Assembly (NCBI GenBank): GCA_001515945.1
Contig: LOER01000047.1
Span: 1-64,000, forward strand
DNA length: 64,000 bases
Direction of reading: 5' to 3'
DNA from: Desulfitibacter sp. BRH_c19
GTDB lineage: Bacteria > Bacillota > DSM-16504 > Desulfitibacterales > Desulfitibacteraceae
A program made the position numbers and the translations under genes. This document shows, piece after piece, positions 16,320 to 23,313 of the stretch (within the stretch, counting starts at the first letter, position 1; the number at the start of each line of letters is the position of its first letter). The notes under the pieces were generated by a model. That model made no database searches and had not been told where the DNA came from. It saw only the letters and a list, made by a program, of their open reading frames with translations.

Positions 16320-18059
16320 TTACGGCTGGATGTTTAAAACTTTTATTTTATAATAGAGAGTACTTCTAGGAATACCTAATGTTTTTGCCGTTTTAGATTT
16401 GTTTCCTTCACAATCCTCTAAGGTTTTAAGTATCATTTGTCTTTCAGTTCGTTCCGTCTCTTCAATTAGATTTGAGCCAAGTTCACTTTGCTGTACCATT
16501 CTATATCCTTTAATTTCTTCAGGTAAATGCTCCTTTTTAACAACTCCATCTTCAGCTAGTATTACCAGCCTTTCCACAACATTTCGTACTTCCCTTACAT
16601 TTCCAGGCCACGAGTAATTCAATAAAATCGTCATAATATCTGGAGATATCTTTAATAATTCCTTTGAATATAGGGAGCAAAACTCTTTAACAAAAATAAA
16701 TATGGTGTCAGAAATATCCTCTCTTCTTTCCCGTAAATGTGGAATATCTAGCGAGACAACATTTAATCGATAATACAAATCCTTACGAAAAAGACCCTGT
16801 AAAATCATATCTTCTAAATTTCTATTGGTAGCAGCTACTACTCTTACATCGGCATGTACAGGCTCCCTACCGCCTACCCGATAAAACACTTTGTTTTGTA
16901 AAACCCTTAAAAGCTTAACTTGCATATCAAGCTGCATTTCACCAATTTCATCAAGAAAAATTGTTCCACTATGTGCTATCTCAAATTTACCTGGTTTACC
17001 TTTTTTATCTGCACCAGTAAAAGCTCCACCACTATAACCAAAAAGTTCACTTTCAAATAGCGTAGCTGGAATAGCACCACAGTTTATAACAACAAATGGT
17101 TTATCCTTCCGATTACTTTCCTGATGAATAGCTTCGGCAAAAAGTTCTTTTCCCGTTCCACTTTCCCCTCTAATTAATACGGAAGCATTTGTTACAGCGA
17201 CCCTTTTTGCCATTTTTATTGCATCCTGCAATTTTTTACTCTTGCCAATTATTTTTGTAAATGGATCCTTCTGTTCCCCAATTTTGCTAATTGCCTTTTC
17301 TAGTTTTCTAACTTGTGAACTAGCTTTTGTCAACTCCCTATGCAGGTATACAGTTTCAGTAATATCTCTTTCGCTAGAGACACTTCCAACTACCTCTTCG
17401 CCAACTTTGATAGGTGTAGCATTAATTAGTACATGAGTGTCATGGCACGGTTTATGATATGTGTCTTTATATTCTTTCATTGATTTTCTAGCCTCAGTAA
17501 CCACTAGGTTTGTAAAAAACGAACTAATTGTTTTGCCGAGTATTTCCTCACTTTTGATATTGTATAATGATTGGGCTTTATAATTCCAGCCCACAACTTT
17601 GTCATTGTTATCTATAATTGTTATTGCTTCACTAACAGAATCCAATACGGATTTAAGCCTTCCTTCTGTCACTTTTACTTTATCCCATAGTAAAGACATC
17701 AAATCTTTTAGTATAATAATTCCTTCTGGGCCTTTATCCTCTTCCACCATCACTATACCTTCTTCGCCTAAAACGTTTATAAGGGAAATTATATCTTCCA
17801 ATGCTGCAGTTGACTGAACAGGTAATATGTTTTTTGTCATTATCTCAGTTATAGGAACTTCCTGATGCTTTTCTGACAGCTCAATGACACGTTCACGCAG
17901 AACCAAACCCATTTCTTCACCTTTTATCAATACTGCAACTGCCAAGCTTTTCTGAAGCTTTTGTTGCAATTCTTGTAATGATATATTTGTATCTTGGGTA
18001 ATTACTGGCCCTCTCATAATGTCACTTGCCGATAGATCTTGGACACCAACTAGTGCCAT
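16320..18059 (-). CDS. Sigma-54-dependent activator with CBS-like, PAS, AAA+ and Fis HTH domains
   Basis: A 579-residue bacterial enhancer-binding protein. The N-terminal part (about 1-125) looks like a CBS pair, with two DIM/EIMT repeats ([13 protein letters not shown] and [12 protein letters not shown]). A PAS domain follows (about 140-250, [23 protein letters not shown]). The AAA+ domain runs from about 265 to 500, with Walker A GESGTGKE, the sigma-54 contact loop GAFTGA and IFLDEIGEM. The C-terminal Fis-type helix-turn-helix ends with [18 protein letters not shown]. The ATG at 18059 has AGGTGG upstream. The CBS pair suggests sensing of a nucleotide-like or cofactor ligand. It precedes yqeC-yqeB and may control selenium-molybdenum enzymes, but no sigma-54 promoter was found next to it. 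Confidence 0.93.
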   Translation of the reverse strand: MALVGVQDLSASDIMRGPVITQDTNISLQELQQKLQKSLAVAVLIKGEEMGLVLRERVIELSEKHQEVPITEIMTKNILPVQSTAALEDIISLINVLGEEGIVMVEEDKGPEGIIILKDLMSLLWDKVKVTEGRLKSVLDSVSEAITIIDNNDKVVGWNYKAQSLYNIKSEEILGKTISSFFTNLVVTEARKSMKEYKDTYHKPCHDTHVLINATPIKVGEEVVGSVSSERDITETVYLHRELTKASSQVRKLEKAISKIGEQKDPFTKIIGKSKKLQDAIKMAKRVAVTNASVLIRGESGTGKELFAEAIHQESNRKDKPFVVINCGAIPATLFESELFGYSGGAFTGADKKGKPGKFEIAHSGTIFLDEIGEMQLDMQVKLLRVLQNKVFYRVGGREPVHADVRVVAATNRNLEDMILQGLFRKDLYYRLNVVSLDIPHLRERREDISDTIFIFVKEFCSLYSKELLKISPDIMTILLNYSWPGNVREVRNVVERLVILAEDGVVKKEHLPEEIKGYRMVQQSELGSNLIEETERTERQMILKTLEDCEGNKSKTAKTLGIPRSTLYYKIKVLNIQP

Positions 18060-18092
18060 TAGACACACCACCTGTCAATAATAGTTTCTATA

Positions 18093-18110
18093 GTGTCTAA
18101 TATTCGACAC
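18093..18110. promoter_or_regulatory. GTGTC-N8-GACAC palindrome upstream of the CBS-PAS activator
   Basis: GTGTCTAATATTCGACAC lies about 35 bases upstream of the activator start. It has 5-base inverted arms separated by eight bases, a typical dimer site, and could be an autoregulatory or enhancer site. Related TGTC half-sites occur at about 18073 and 18150. Confidence 0.4.
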
Positions 18111-18138
18111 ATTTTAAAAAATATCCTTTAAATATCTA

Positions 18139-18167
18139 TTGCCATATCTGTCACACTACCCTAAAAT
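18139..18167 (+). promoter_or_regulatory. Sigma-A-type promoter for the 49-residue gene
   Basis: TTGCCA and TAAAAT are separated by exactly 17 bases, and the start codon follows about 40 bases later. The match is good for the -35 and -10 boxes of low-GC Gram-positives. Confidence 0.45.
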
Positions 18168-18205
18168 TAAGATAATTAATACTCCTACGAAGGGAGGAAG
18201 GATTA

Positions 18206-18355
18206 ATGGCAACGAAAGAAGTAAATGACATTTCATTGCAAGATTACTATCTCCCTGAAAATAATCAAGATGCGAATTCAGCCACTTGTAGTGCTTTTAT
18301 TATGTTTTCTGTATTTGCCTTAATATGTATAACACTTGTATCCTATTTCATGTGA
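18206..18355 (+). CDS. Small membrane-anchored protein of unknown function (49 aa)
   Basis: ATG at 18206 follows GGGAGGAAG, a strong ribosome site, and the frame ends at TGA 18353-18355, just before an intrinsic terminator. The first 28 residues are polar (MATKEVNDISLQDYYLPEN...). The last 20 or so form one hydrophobic helix (SAFIMFSVFALICITLVSYFM). The unit has its own promoter-like -35/-10 pair and terminator, so it is likely a real, separately expressed small gene. It matches no family that I recognise. A C-terminal tail anchor is the simplest reading. Confidence 0.62.
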   Translation: MATKEVNDISLQDYYLPENNQDANSATCSAFIMFSVFALICITLVSYFM

Positions 18356-18387
18356 AAGGAGTACCCACGGGCACTCCTTTCTTATTT
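18355..18387 (+). terminator. Intrinsic terminator after the 49-residue gene
   Basis: AAAGGAGT pairs with ACTCCTTT across a 10-base loop, followed by CTTATTT on the plus strand. It overlaps the end of the convergent yigZ gene. Confidence 0.7.
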
Positions 18388-19017
18388 CCTCACGAAATCA
18401 AGATATTTGTTCTCTTTTTCAGTCACACAAGCCTGCCCACTAGTAAGGTTAATGAACATTCTTTTTATGTTTTCAATTTCGATGGCTTTTGCAAACACAT
18501 TAATCGTCACTACATCTGTATAGTCTATACCCTCCAAAGGTAATTCTAACTCTTCAATCTTTCGTTGTAATACACCAAAATGGGGGTAATCAACAGTTAT
18601 TGACAGTTTTTTATGAAGAATTTTTTCCACCTCTATGGCTGCTTCAATACCTTGAACTGCAGACTGACTATATGCCCTTATTAACCCACCAGCCCCAAGA
18701 AGCTTACCTCCAAAATATCTTGTAACAACAACTACCACATTCTGAAGTTTCTTATTCTTTATTACTTCTAAAACGGGCTTTCCCGCTGTACCGCTGGGCT
18801 CACCATCATCACTTGCTTTTTGAATAAGCCCCTGATGTCCTATAAGATAAGCATAGACATTGTGTGTAGCCTCTCTATGTTTTTCTTTAATCGAAAGAAT
18901 AAAGTCTTCAGCTTGGTCTGCTGCACCCACAGGAGCAACATGGGAAATAAACCGAGACTTTTTTATACTCAGTTCGCTCTCAACCTTGTTTTTAACAGTA
19001 TAATAATTGAGCAACAT
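18382..19017 (-). CDS. yigZ: YigZ/IMPACT family protein
   Basis: A 211-residue protein of the UPF0029/IMPACT family. The N-terminal domain has SRFISHVAPV, EATHNVYAYLIG, SDDGEPSGTAGKPVLEVI and VVVVVTRYFGGKLLGAGGLIRAYSQS, all diagnostic. The C-terminal ferredoxin-like DUF1949 part (about 135-205) follows. Members are soluble proteins thought to act in translation or stress response, though the bacterial role is not settled. The ATG follows AAGGAA at 9 bases. It is transcribed convergently with the 49-residue gene, sharing the terminator region, and appears to be monocistronic. Confidence 0.95.
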   Translation of the reverse strand: MLLNYYTVKNKVESELSIKKSRFISHVAPVGAADQAEDFILSIKEKHREATHNVYAYLIGHQGLIQKASDDGEPSGTAGKPVLEVIKNKKLQNVVVVVTRYFGGKLLGAGGLIRAYSQSAVQGIEAAIEVEKILHKKLSITVDYPHFGVLQRKIEELELPLEGIDYTDVVTINVFAKAIEIENIKRMFINLTSGQACVTEKENKYLDFVRK

Positions 19018-19243
19018 ATTACCATTCCTTATGTATTCTTCTATTCTAACAACTATGCCTAATATAGCTTCTAAGGTAGTCCCATGTCAAGGACAATGGA
19101 TACTATATTACTTCCTCCTGATAATCTATTAATTGTACAATAATTTCCTAAAATTACACTATTTAATTAAAAATTTAATAACTTAAATTTCATTTAAAAG
19201 CCAAACTAAATATAGACAGTTAAAATATCAAGGAGGAAAAATT

Positions 19244-19429
19244 ATGGCTAAAAATAAAAGTACAACCACTAGTTGGGTAGTGACAGGTTTAGGTGCTGCC
19301 GTTACTGGTGTGGGGGCAACTGTTCTTGGCGGTACAGCATTAGGCGCTGGAGTAATTGGCTTCGGTTTAGCTCATGTAACTCTTGGGGTACTAGATATGT
19401 ATAGACCAACCATTAGAAAAAACAGTTAA
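19244..19429 (+). CDS. Small Gly/Ala/Val-rich hydrophobic protein (61 aa)
   Basis: ATG at 19244 has AAGGAGG seven bases upstream. After the polar start MAKNKSTTTS comes a Gly-Val-Thr-Ala-rich segment of about 40 residues (VVTGLGAAVTGVGATVLGG, ALGAGVIGFGLAHVTLGVL) that could form two membrane helices with a glycine turn. It ends with the basic tail YRPTIRKNS. Such glycine-rich pairs are seen in small stress or toxin-like membrane proteins, but I cannot place this one in a family. It lies alone, upstream of the ferredoxin gene on the same strand with a 126-base gap. Confidence 0.62.
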   Translation: MAKNKSTTTSWVVTGLGAAVTGVGATVLGGTALGAGVIGFGLAHVTLGVLDMYRPTIRKNS

Positions 19430-19555
19430 GTTTTAGTTGCTTATTTTACTGTTGTGAACAGAATTATTTTATGTTAAGTTTTTCATATATAAGGGTATTA
19501 ATTCCATCTTTTAGGCGAAAGCTATAGTGGCTATAGTAGGAGGTGACATTGAATT

Positions 19556-19747
19556 ATGAAAGTAAAAGTCGATGATGATCTTTGTATTGCTTGTGGAGAA
19601 TGCATTGATATCTGTCCTGAAGTTTTTGATTGGAATGAAGATGGTAGCTTGGCAGTTTCCAAAGTTGATGAAGTCCCCGCTGACGAAGAAGAAAGTGCTA
19701 AAGAGGCTGTCGAATCTTGTCCTACTGATGCAATAAAAGAACTCTAA
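19556..19747 (+). CDS. Ferredoxin, single [4Fe-4S]
   Basis: A 63-residue acidic ferredoxin. One cluster is coordinated by C-x2-C-x2-C near the N-terminus (LCIACGECIDICPEVF) and a distant Cys-Pro in VESCPTDAI. The pattern fits single-cluster ferredoxins of thermophilic and clostridial type; the fourth Cys of the first run may be non-ligating or form a disulfide. The calculated charge is strongly negative from many Asp and Glu residues, as expected for an electron carrier. The ATG has AGGAGG about 14 bases upstream. The gene ends 37 bases before a long perfect inverted repeat shared with the converging rubredoxin-like gene. It could donate electrons to several ferredoxin-linked enzymes in this window. 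Confidence 0.92.
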   Translation: MKVKVDDDLCIACGECIDICPEVFDWNEDGSLAVSKVDEVPADEEESAKEAVESCPTDAIKEL

Positions 19748-19783
19748 TATAAGCCATTCTTCTACTTCAGGTTAGTTAGCTCT

Positions 19784-19828
19784 AGAATCAAACCCGGCAC
19801 ACCATTATAATGTGCCGGGTTTGATTCT
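19784..19828. terminator. Perfect 18-base inverted repeat between convergent genes
   Basis: The arms AGAATCAAACCCGGCACA and TGTGCCGGGTTTGATTCT are perfectly complementary with a 9-base loop. It lies between the converging ferredoxin and rubredoxin-like genes. No U tract follows on either strand, so it may act as a bidirectional stop without one, or be another kind of element. Confidence 0.55.
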
Positions 19829-20156
19829 AACTCCATTTATCCTTCTTAACGTGAGTTTCTATTTCTGCTAAAGAATTCTGTTTGAGTGATTTAGCTTGCT
19901 CTTTAAGTTTTGTGAAATATCTTTGACAACCAGGATCAAGATTAATTTCTACGCCACGTTCACCTATAGCTTCCAATTCCTCTAATAGCTCTATAGAAAC
20001 CATTAAAAGCTGATTTGTCTCTCTAGATCCGGAAATTTTTTGTTCTGCGGCATCTTCTAACTTAATATATTTCTCCTTTGGAGATCCACACTTGGGACAT
20101 CTTTCAGGAGCATCTCCACCTTCGTAGATATAATTACAAACCGAACATTTCCACAT
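19827..20156 (-). CDS. Rubredoxin-like domain protein
   Basis: A 109-residue protein. The N-terminal domain (1-35) carries two CxxC knuckles, CSVCNYIYEGGDAPERCPKCG, the rubredoxin/rubrerythrin-type iron or zinc site. The remaining 70 residues are predicted helical (SIELLEELEAIGERG...CQRYFTKLKEQAKSLKQ). The start is the ATG at 20156 with GAGGGG upstream; the longer open frame has no good site. This shape matches small rubredoxin-like or NADH-rubredoxin-associated proteins in anaerobes, probably for oxygen or peroxide detoxification, but the exact partner is not known. It is next to a zinc-ribbon peptide and near a rubrerythrin-like gene, which favours a redox-stress role. Confidence 0.8.
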   Translation of the reverse strand: MWKCSVCNYIYEGGDAPERCPKCGSPKEKYIKLEDAAEQKISGSRETNQLLMVSIELLEELEAIGERGVEINLDPGCQRYFTKLKEQAKSLKQNSLAEIETHVKKDKWS

Positions 20157-20216
20157 AAGTTTCCCCTCACCTTCTACTAATTGGCACATCCCCTAAATTC
20201 TCTGTTGAATTCATCC

Positions 20217-20327
20217 TTAAGTACCACAACTCGGACAGACAGTAAAAGGTTCTCCTTCAAAACCACAACTTTCACATTTTGTTCTTTTTTCTTTCTGTTC
20301 TTGTTGGCAATTACAATTTTCGCACAT
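20217..20327 (-). CDS. Zinc-ribbon small protein (36 aa)
   Basis: ATG at 20327 has AAGGAGG upstream. The 36-residue product contains CENCNCQQ, then KCESCGFEGEPFTVCPSCGT, that is, two CxxC pairs that could bind one zinc or iron ion, plus an extra N-terminal Cys-rich motif. It precedes the rubredoxin-like gene by 61 bases on the same strand, so the two are likely co-transcribed. No family was recognised beyond a generic zinc-ribbon. Confidence 0.6.
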   Translation of the reverse strand: MCENCNCQQEQKEKRTKCESCGFEGEPFTVCPSCGT

Positions 20328-20350
20328 TTGAATTCCTCCTTTCAACTAGA

Positions 20351-20412
20351 TTTATCCGATGGCTAACTACCACTAGCCTTGCATGGGTTAAGACCCCCAC
20401 TTCTCTTGTTCA
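20351..20412. repeat. Dispersed repeat R2, partial copy c
   Basis: The stretch ATGGGTTAAGACCCCCAC plus flanking TTTATCC and GTTCAC matches the repeats at 22063-22133 and 43523-43602, but it lacks their internal hairpin. It lies upstream of the zinc-ribbon gene. Confidence 0.5.
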
Positions 20413-20497
20413 CTCTTGCTTACCAAGTATTCATATAGTATTATGCTTAAATTTAAAAACTCCTACCAATCAAGTAAAATCTTCACATAAAATTAAC

Positions 20498-20540
20498 ATA
20501 AAAAGAAATGCTACTTGCTTCATGGAGGAAGTAGCATTTC
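20498..20540 (-). terminator. Intrinsic terminator after the 43-residue gene
   Basis: GAAATGCTACTT and AAGTAGCATTTC form a perfect 12-base stem with a 12-base loop; on the minus strand it is followed by TTTTTATG. It lies just downstream of the stop codon at 20569. Confidence 0.75.
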
Positions 20541-20568
20541 ACTAAAGATGGTTGATGCGTGATTATAC

Positions 20569-20700
20569 TTATCTTCCACCAAGTCTAAATCTATTTAAGA
20601 ACCGACCAATGAGAATACCTTTAAAAAATATTATAGGATATGCCAGAATTGCTAGCCACCTCATGTTTGATTTATTATTTGACTTTGATTTAAATAACAT
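20569..20700 (-). CDS. Small basic membrane-associated protein (43 aa)
   Basis: ATG at 20700 has AAGGAGG upstream. The 43-residue product is strongly basic, with a hydrophobic centre: LFKSKSNNKSNMRWLAILAYPIIFFKGILIGRFLNRFRLGGR is split here by a central segment WLAILAYPIIFFKGIL that could span or lie in the membrane. It has a clean ribosome site and a terminator immediately after the stop. It is not a known family to me. It lies downstream of ilvN on the same strand with a 118-base gap and could be its own unit. Confidence 0.55.
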   Translation of the reverse strand: MLFKSKSNNKSNMRWLAILAYPIIFFKGILIGRFLNRFRLGGR

Positions 20701-20818
20701 AAAATAAATACCTCCTTTTTAATTTATTTTTTCGTAAAAGGTATCTATTTATGATGTCTAATAGTGGTATTTTTATCAAAAATTAACTAAATTAACTGTA
20801 TCGTTGAAAATACTCTGA

Positions 20819-21316
20819 TTATACTTGAGCCTTAACAGATTTTGGTCCCCTTGTTACTGATATATTTCCTGTTCTAACCACTTCAATAATTCCATGGTCT
20901 TTCAGTACTTCGCATAATGCATCAATTTTATCACTTTCTCCTGTTAATTCCACCACCATAGCTTCTCTGGTTACATCCACTATGTGAGCTCTAAATATAT
21001 TAACTATATCAACAATATCACTTCTTTTTTCTGGTAGAGCATTGACTTTGACTAGTGCAAGTTCCCTTGCTAATGATGGTGCTGCAGTAAGGTCTTGTAC
21101 TTTTATTACATCTACTAATTTTTCCATTTGTGTTATTACCTGTTCAATTTCATTTTCCTCACATTCAACTACTAATGTTATTCGGGTGACTTTTTCCTTT
21201 TCAGTTGGCCCTGCAGCAATACTTACAATATTAAATGCCCTACGACTCACCAAGCCAGAAATATGTGATAAAACTGTAGGTCTGTCAACTACTAAAAGTG
21301 CAAGAATATGTCTCAT
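20819..21316 (-). CDS. ilvN: Acetolactate synthase small (regulatory) subunit
   Basis: A 165-residue protein with the two-part IlvN/IlvH structure: an N-terminal ACT domain (LALLVVDRPTVLSHISGLVSRRAFNIVSIAAGPTE) and a C-terminal domain with LARELALVKVNALPEKRSDIVDIVNIFRAHIVDVTREAMVVELTGESDKIDALCEVL. It binds valine and controls the large subunit in branched-chain amino acid synthesis. The ATG has AAGGGG upstream. No ilvB lies next to it, so the large subunit must be elsewhere. Upstream on the same strand are a strong terminator and a cobalamin riboswitch with its own terminator; these probably do not serve ilvN, but read-through control is possible. Confidence 0.95.
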   Translation of the reverse strand: MRHILALLVVDRPTVLSHISGLVSRRAFNIVSIAAGPTEKEKVTRITLVVECEENEIEQVITQMEKLVDVIKVQDLTAAPSLARELALVKVNALPEKRSDIVDIVNIFRAHIVDVTREAMVVELTGESDKIDALCEVLKDHGIIEVVRTGNISVTRGPKSVKAQV

Positions 21317-21372
21317 AGCTAATCCCCTTCTTTTTTCTGATAAGTATAAAGGTAGTATAGCTTTTTTGCAAT

Positions 21373-21410
21373 AAAAAAATGCCGGTTACTGTAAAGAATA
21401 CAGAACCGGC
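21373..21410 (-). terminator. Intrinsic terminator upstream of ilvN
   Basis: GCCGGTT-CTGT pairs with ACAG-AACCGGC, followed on the minus strand by ATTTTTTTATT. It lies about 60 bases before the ilvN start and either ends a preceding transcript or acts as an attenuator. Confidence 0.8.
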
Positions 21411-21454
21411 CAAACTTTGAAGAGCTATCTAGTCATAGACTAGAGATTTAGAAA

Positions 21455-21485
21455 TAAAAAACTCCTTAACCATAAGCCAAGGAGA
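21455..21485 (-). terminator. Terminator of the cobalamin riboswitch expression platform
   Basis: CTCCTT pairs with AAGGAG around an 11-base loop, followed by TTTTTTATTT on the minus strand, directly downstream of the aptamer. It is the likely off-state hairpin. Confidence 0.7.
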
Positions 21486-21499
21486 ATTATTAACTATCA

Positions 21500-21680
21500 C
21501 AAGAAACTCCTATCAACCGTAGGTTTCATAACCATTAACTGGCAGGTATCCTGACTTAGGTTCTTCATTTTCTTACACCACCCAATCTACTAGTGGCCTA
21601 ATCTAAGAAAACTCCCCAATACAGTGGCGGGACCGCACCGGACTCACACCGGTTTCCCCTTTTAAACTTCTTGTACCAGA
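21500..21680 (-). promoter_or_regulatory. Cobalamin riboswitch
   Basis: Read on the minus strand, the aptamer shows the conserved core: GGGGAAACCGGTGTGAGTCC, then GGTGCGGTCCCGCCACTGT, and near the 3' end the B12 box AGTCAGGATACCTGCC (plus-strand 21541-21556). These blocks are diagnostic for the adenosyl- or aquo-cobalamin riboswitch class. A terminator (21455-21485) follows immediately. The next gene in the direction of transcription is ilvN, which is not a B12 gene, and a second terminator lies in between. It therefore appears to be an orphan riboswitch, either a remnant or a small regulatory RNA. Confidence 0.93.
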
Positions 21681-21874
21681 TATCACAATATTAAATTTTA
21701 TCTTCTTGATATTATTATTCTACATTTTTTCCTATAATCCTCTTTTTAATAAATAATTTTTTCTAGTAACTTTACCATATATATATCCCAAATGGCTTTA
21801 TTTTTGGATACAGGTTTATTTTTTACAGTTACAGGTAATTACTAAGATATATACTTTAATGGCAGGTGATTTTT

Positions 21875-22027
21875 TTGAGCTTAACAAGAAATAAGTTGGA
21901 GCAATTCGTAAAGCAAGGAAAAGCTTTTGAGAAGCTATTGCAATCTACTGGTAATAATAATAAAAATCCAATTATGTCAAAACAGCTAAAGCAAACAAAA
22001 AAACTTCTAAGTAAAATTAATACTTAA
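21875..22027 (+). CDS. Small basic protein of unknown function (50 aa)
   Basis: The frame starts at TTG 21875, with AGGTGA seven bases upstream (an in-frame GTG at 21866 is the alternative), and ends at TAA 22025-22027, five bases before an intrinsic terminator. The product, SLTRNKLEQFVKQGKAFEKLL, then a polar Asn-rich turn and KQLKQTKKLLSKINT, is lysine-rich with two short amphipathic helices. It is not recognised. The placement between the riboswitch promoter side and the terminator suggests a genuine small gene. Confidence 0.5.
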   Translation: MSLTRNKLEQFVKQGKAFEKLLQSTGNNNKNPIMSKQLKQTKKLLSKINT

Positions 22028-22032
22028 AATAA

Positions 22033-22066
22033 GGTTGGGGATAATCACATTCCCAACCCTATTTTT
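22033..22066 (+). terminator. Intrinsic terminator after the 50-residue gene
   Basis: GGTTGGGG pairs with CCCAACC across a loop of about 10 bases, followed by CTATTTTT on the plus strand. Confidence 0.8.
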
Positions 22067-22133
22067 ATCCAAAGTATTCTATATGGGTTAAGACCCCCAC
22101 CCGATGTTCAGCTTTAGCTGAACTAGTTCACTT
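22063..22133. repeat. Dispersed repeat R2, copy a
   Basis: It begins TTTATCCAAAGTATTCTATA, continues GGGTTAAGACCCCCAC and contains the perfect hairpin GTTCAGCTTTAGCTGAAC (22106-22123), ending TAGTTCACT. A copy of the same layout lies at 43523-43602, a shorter one at 20351-20412. Here it abuts the end of the rubrerythrin-like gene. Confidence 0.7.
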
Positions 22134-22198
22134 AGCAACAAACACAACTATATGTTTTTTTAAGATCTAATAACCTTAAAATATGTTTTTTCTCTTCT

Positions 22199-22618
22199 TT
22201 AATAAAGGTTATTAATTACCCCCATATTACCTGGTGAAACAAGCTCTTTTAATTCATGAAAGAACAGTATTGACTCTTGCTCAAACTTTATAGCCATATT
22301 TATTCCATCAATAGGCTCCTTAATAGATCCTATAGCCTCATCAATCCCCTTTGTAAACACGTGATTTTCAGCAAGGCCTTTCACATATTCCTGATACTCA
22401 CCAGGAAAACTTTCATTTAATGGAGCATCCTTTAAACTACCAAGAAGCTTTTGGAAATCAACTATATGTTTACTCTCTTGATCAGCCAAGTCAGCAAAAA
22501 CTAAACTTAACTCTTTATTTTCCAATTTTTCTGCAAGGGTTTGGTAAAACAATTGGCCATTCTTCTCAATTTCTACTGCGAAATCAATAACCTCTTCAGC
22601 TTTAAATACTTTCCACAT
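22199..22618 (-). CDS. Rubrerythrin-like ferritin-family protein, C-terminus frameshifted
   Basis: A four-helix-bundle diiron protein of the rubrerythrin group. Ligands are visible in FAVEIEKNGQLFYQ, LADQESKHIVDF (Glu and His) and MAIKFEQESILFFHEL. The open frame ends early at 22199. In the frame opened by removing one base from the AAA run at 22204-22206, the protein would go on as NNLIKEEKKHILRLLDLKKTYSCVCC and stop at 22132. That tail carries the last EE-x2-H diiron motif. So the gene as read lacks part of its metal site: either a sequencing error or a real inactivation. It overlaps the rubredoxin-like operon at its start by a 3-base spacer and probably served in peroxide defence. Confidence 0.82.
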   Translation of the reverse strand: MWKVFKAEEVIDFAVEIEKNGQLFYQTLAEKLENKELSLVFADLADQESKHIVDFQKLLGSLKDAPLNESFPGEYQEYVKGLAENHVFTKGIDEAIGSIKEPIDGINMAIKFEQESILFFHELKELVSPGNMGVINNLY

Positions 22619-22621
22619 AGC

Positions 22622-22768
22622 TTAGTCCTCCTTTTCAGTCAAACCACAGTCGGGAGTATAACAATTGTCATCTATAAAGGTACACTTTTGTTGACAACTT
22701 GGACATTGCTCCGGTGGTTCTTGAGCTTCAAACCTATAACCACAGTTACTGCATTTCCATTTATTCAT
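22622..22768 (-). CDS. Rubredoxin-like zinc-ribbon protein (48 aa)
   Basis: ATG at 22768 is preceded by GGGAGGG. The product [32 protein letters not shown] has two CxxC knuckles with rubredoxin-like spacing, then a short acidic tail containing two more cysteines (DNCYTPDCG). The stop lies 4 bases before the rubrerythrin-like start, so they form one operon. This pairing of a rubredoxin-like iron site with a diiron protein mirrors rubrerythrin, where the two are usually fused. It may be a split version. Confidence 0.75.
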   Translation of the reverse strand: MNKWKCSNCGYRFEAQEPPEQCPSCQQKCTFIDDNCYTPDCGLTEKED

Positions 22769-22892
22769 TTACACCCTCCCCTGTAATAAAGCATTTACTT
22801 CTTTAGCTTATATATTTTTTAATTCTCCTAAAGTAAATCTATTCCTTCAAAACAAATATTAATTTTTTAAGAAGATCTTCTGAACATTAAAA

Positions 22893-23279
22893 TTATATAC
22901 TAATAATCTTATTTTTTTTGGCTCTTTCTTTAATACTTCTAACTCTTTCATTGCTATCTATATCCTTTAGCCTAATATATGCCTCTTCATATCCTTGTAA
23001 TATCTCTAAATCAACATTTAAAAATTCTAAAAACCTATCCCATAATACTACTATGTTTTCTTGATTTAACGAATAAAAGGTGAAATATCCTTCCTTATTC
23101 TCTACAACTAAATCAGCTTCCTTTAGAATTCTCAAGTGTTGGGAGACTCTCGGCTGGAGCATATCAAGAACTTCACTTAATTCACAAACGCACATGCTTT
23201 GTACAGACAATATCTTTAAAATTTTTAGTCTTGTTGGTTCCCCTAATGCCTTAAAACCCTTAGAAAGAGCTTTGTCCAC
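22893..23279 (-). CDS. arsR: ArsR family regulator
   Basis: A 128-residue winged helix-turn-helix repressor. The start is GTG 23279 with AAGGGG upstream; an earlier GTG overlaps this site. Family blocks are FKALGEPTRLKILKIL, MCVCELSEVLDMLQPRVSQHLRILKEADLV and NKEGYFTFYSL. The CVCEL pair of cysteines lies in the recognition helix position that binds arsenite or related metalloids in ArsR. It is followed (upstream in transcription) by a DUF318/ArsP-type permease and a thioredoxin-like protein, an arrangement common in clostridial metal or metalloid resistance loci. The C-terminal 30 residues are charged and helical. Confidence 0.9.
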   Translation of the reverse strand: MDKALSKGFKALGEPTRLKILKILSVQSMCVCELSEVLDMLQPRVSQHLRILKEADLVVENKEGYFTFYSLNQENIVVLWDRFLEFLNVDLEILQGYEEAYIRLKDIDSNERVRSIKERAKKNKIISI

Positions 23280-23313
23280 AAATATCACCCCTTAAAACTT
23301 TATATTTAATATT

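Noticed and set aside
20279-20545. 88-codon plus-strand open frame
   Set aside because: It runs antisense to the zinc-ribbon gene and through the terminator of the 43-residue gene.
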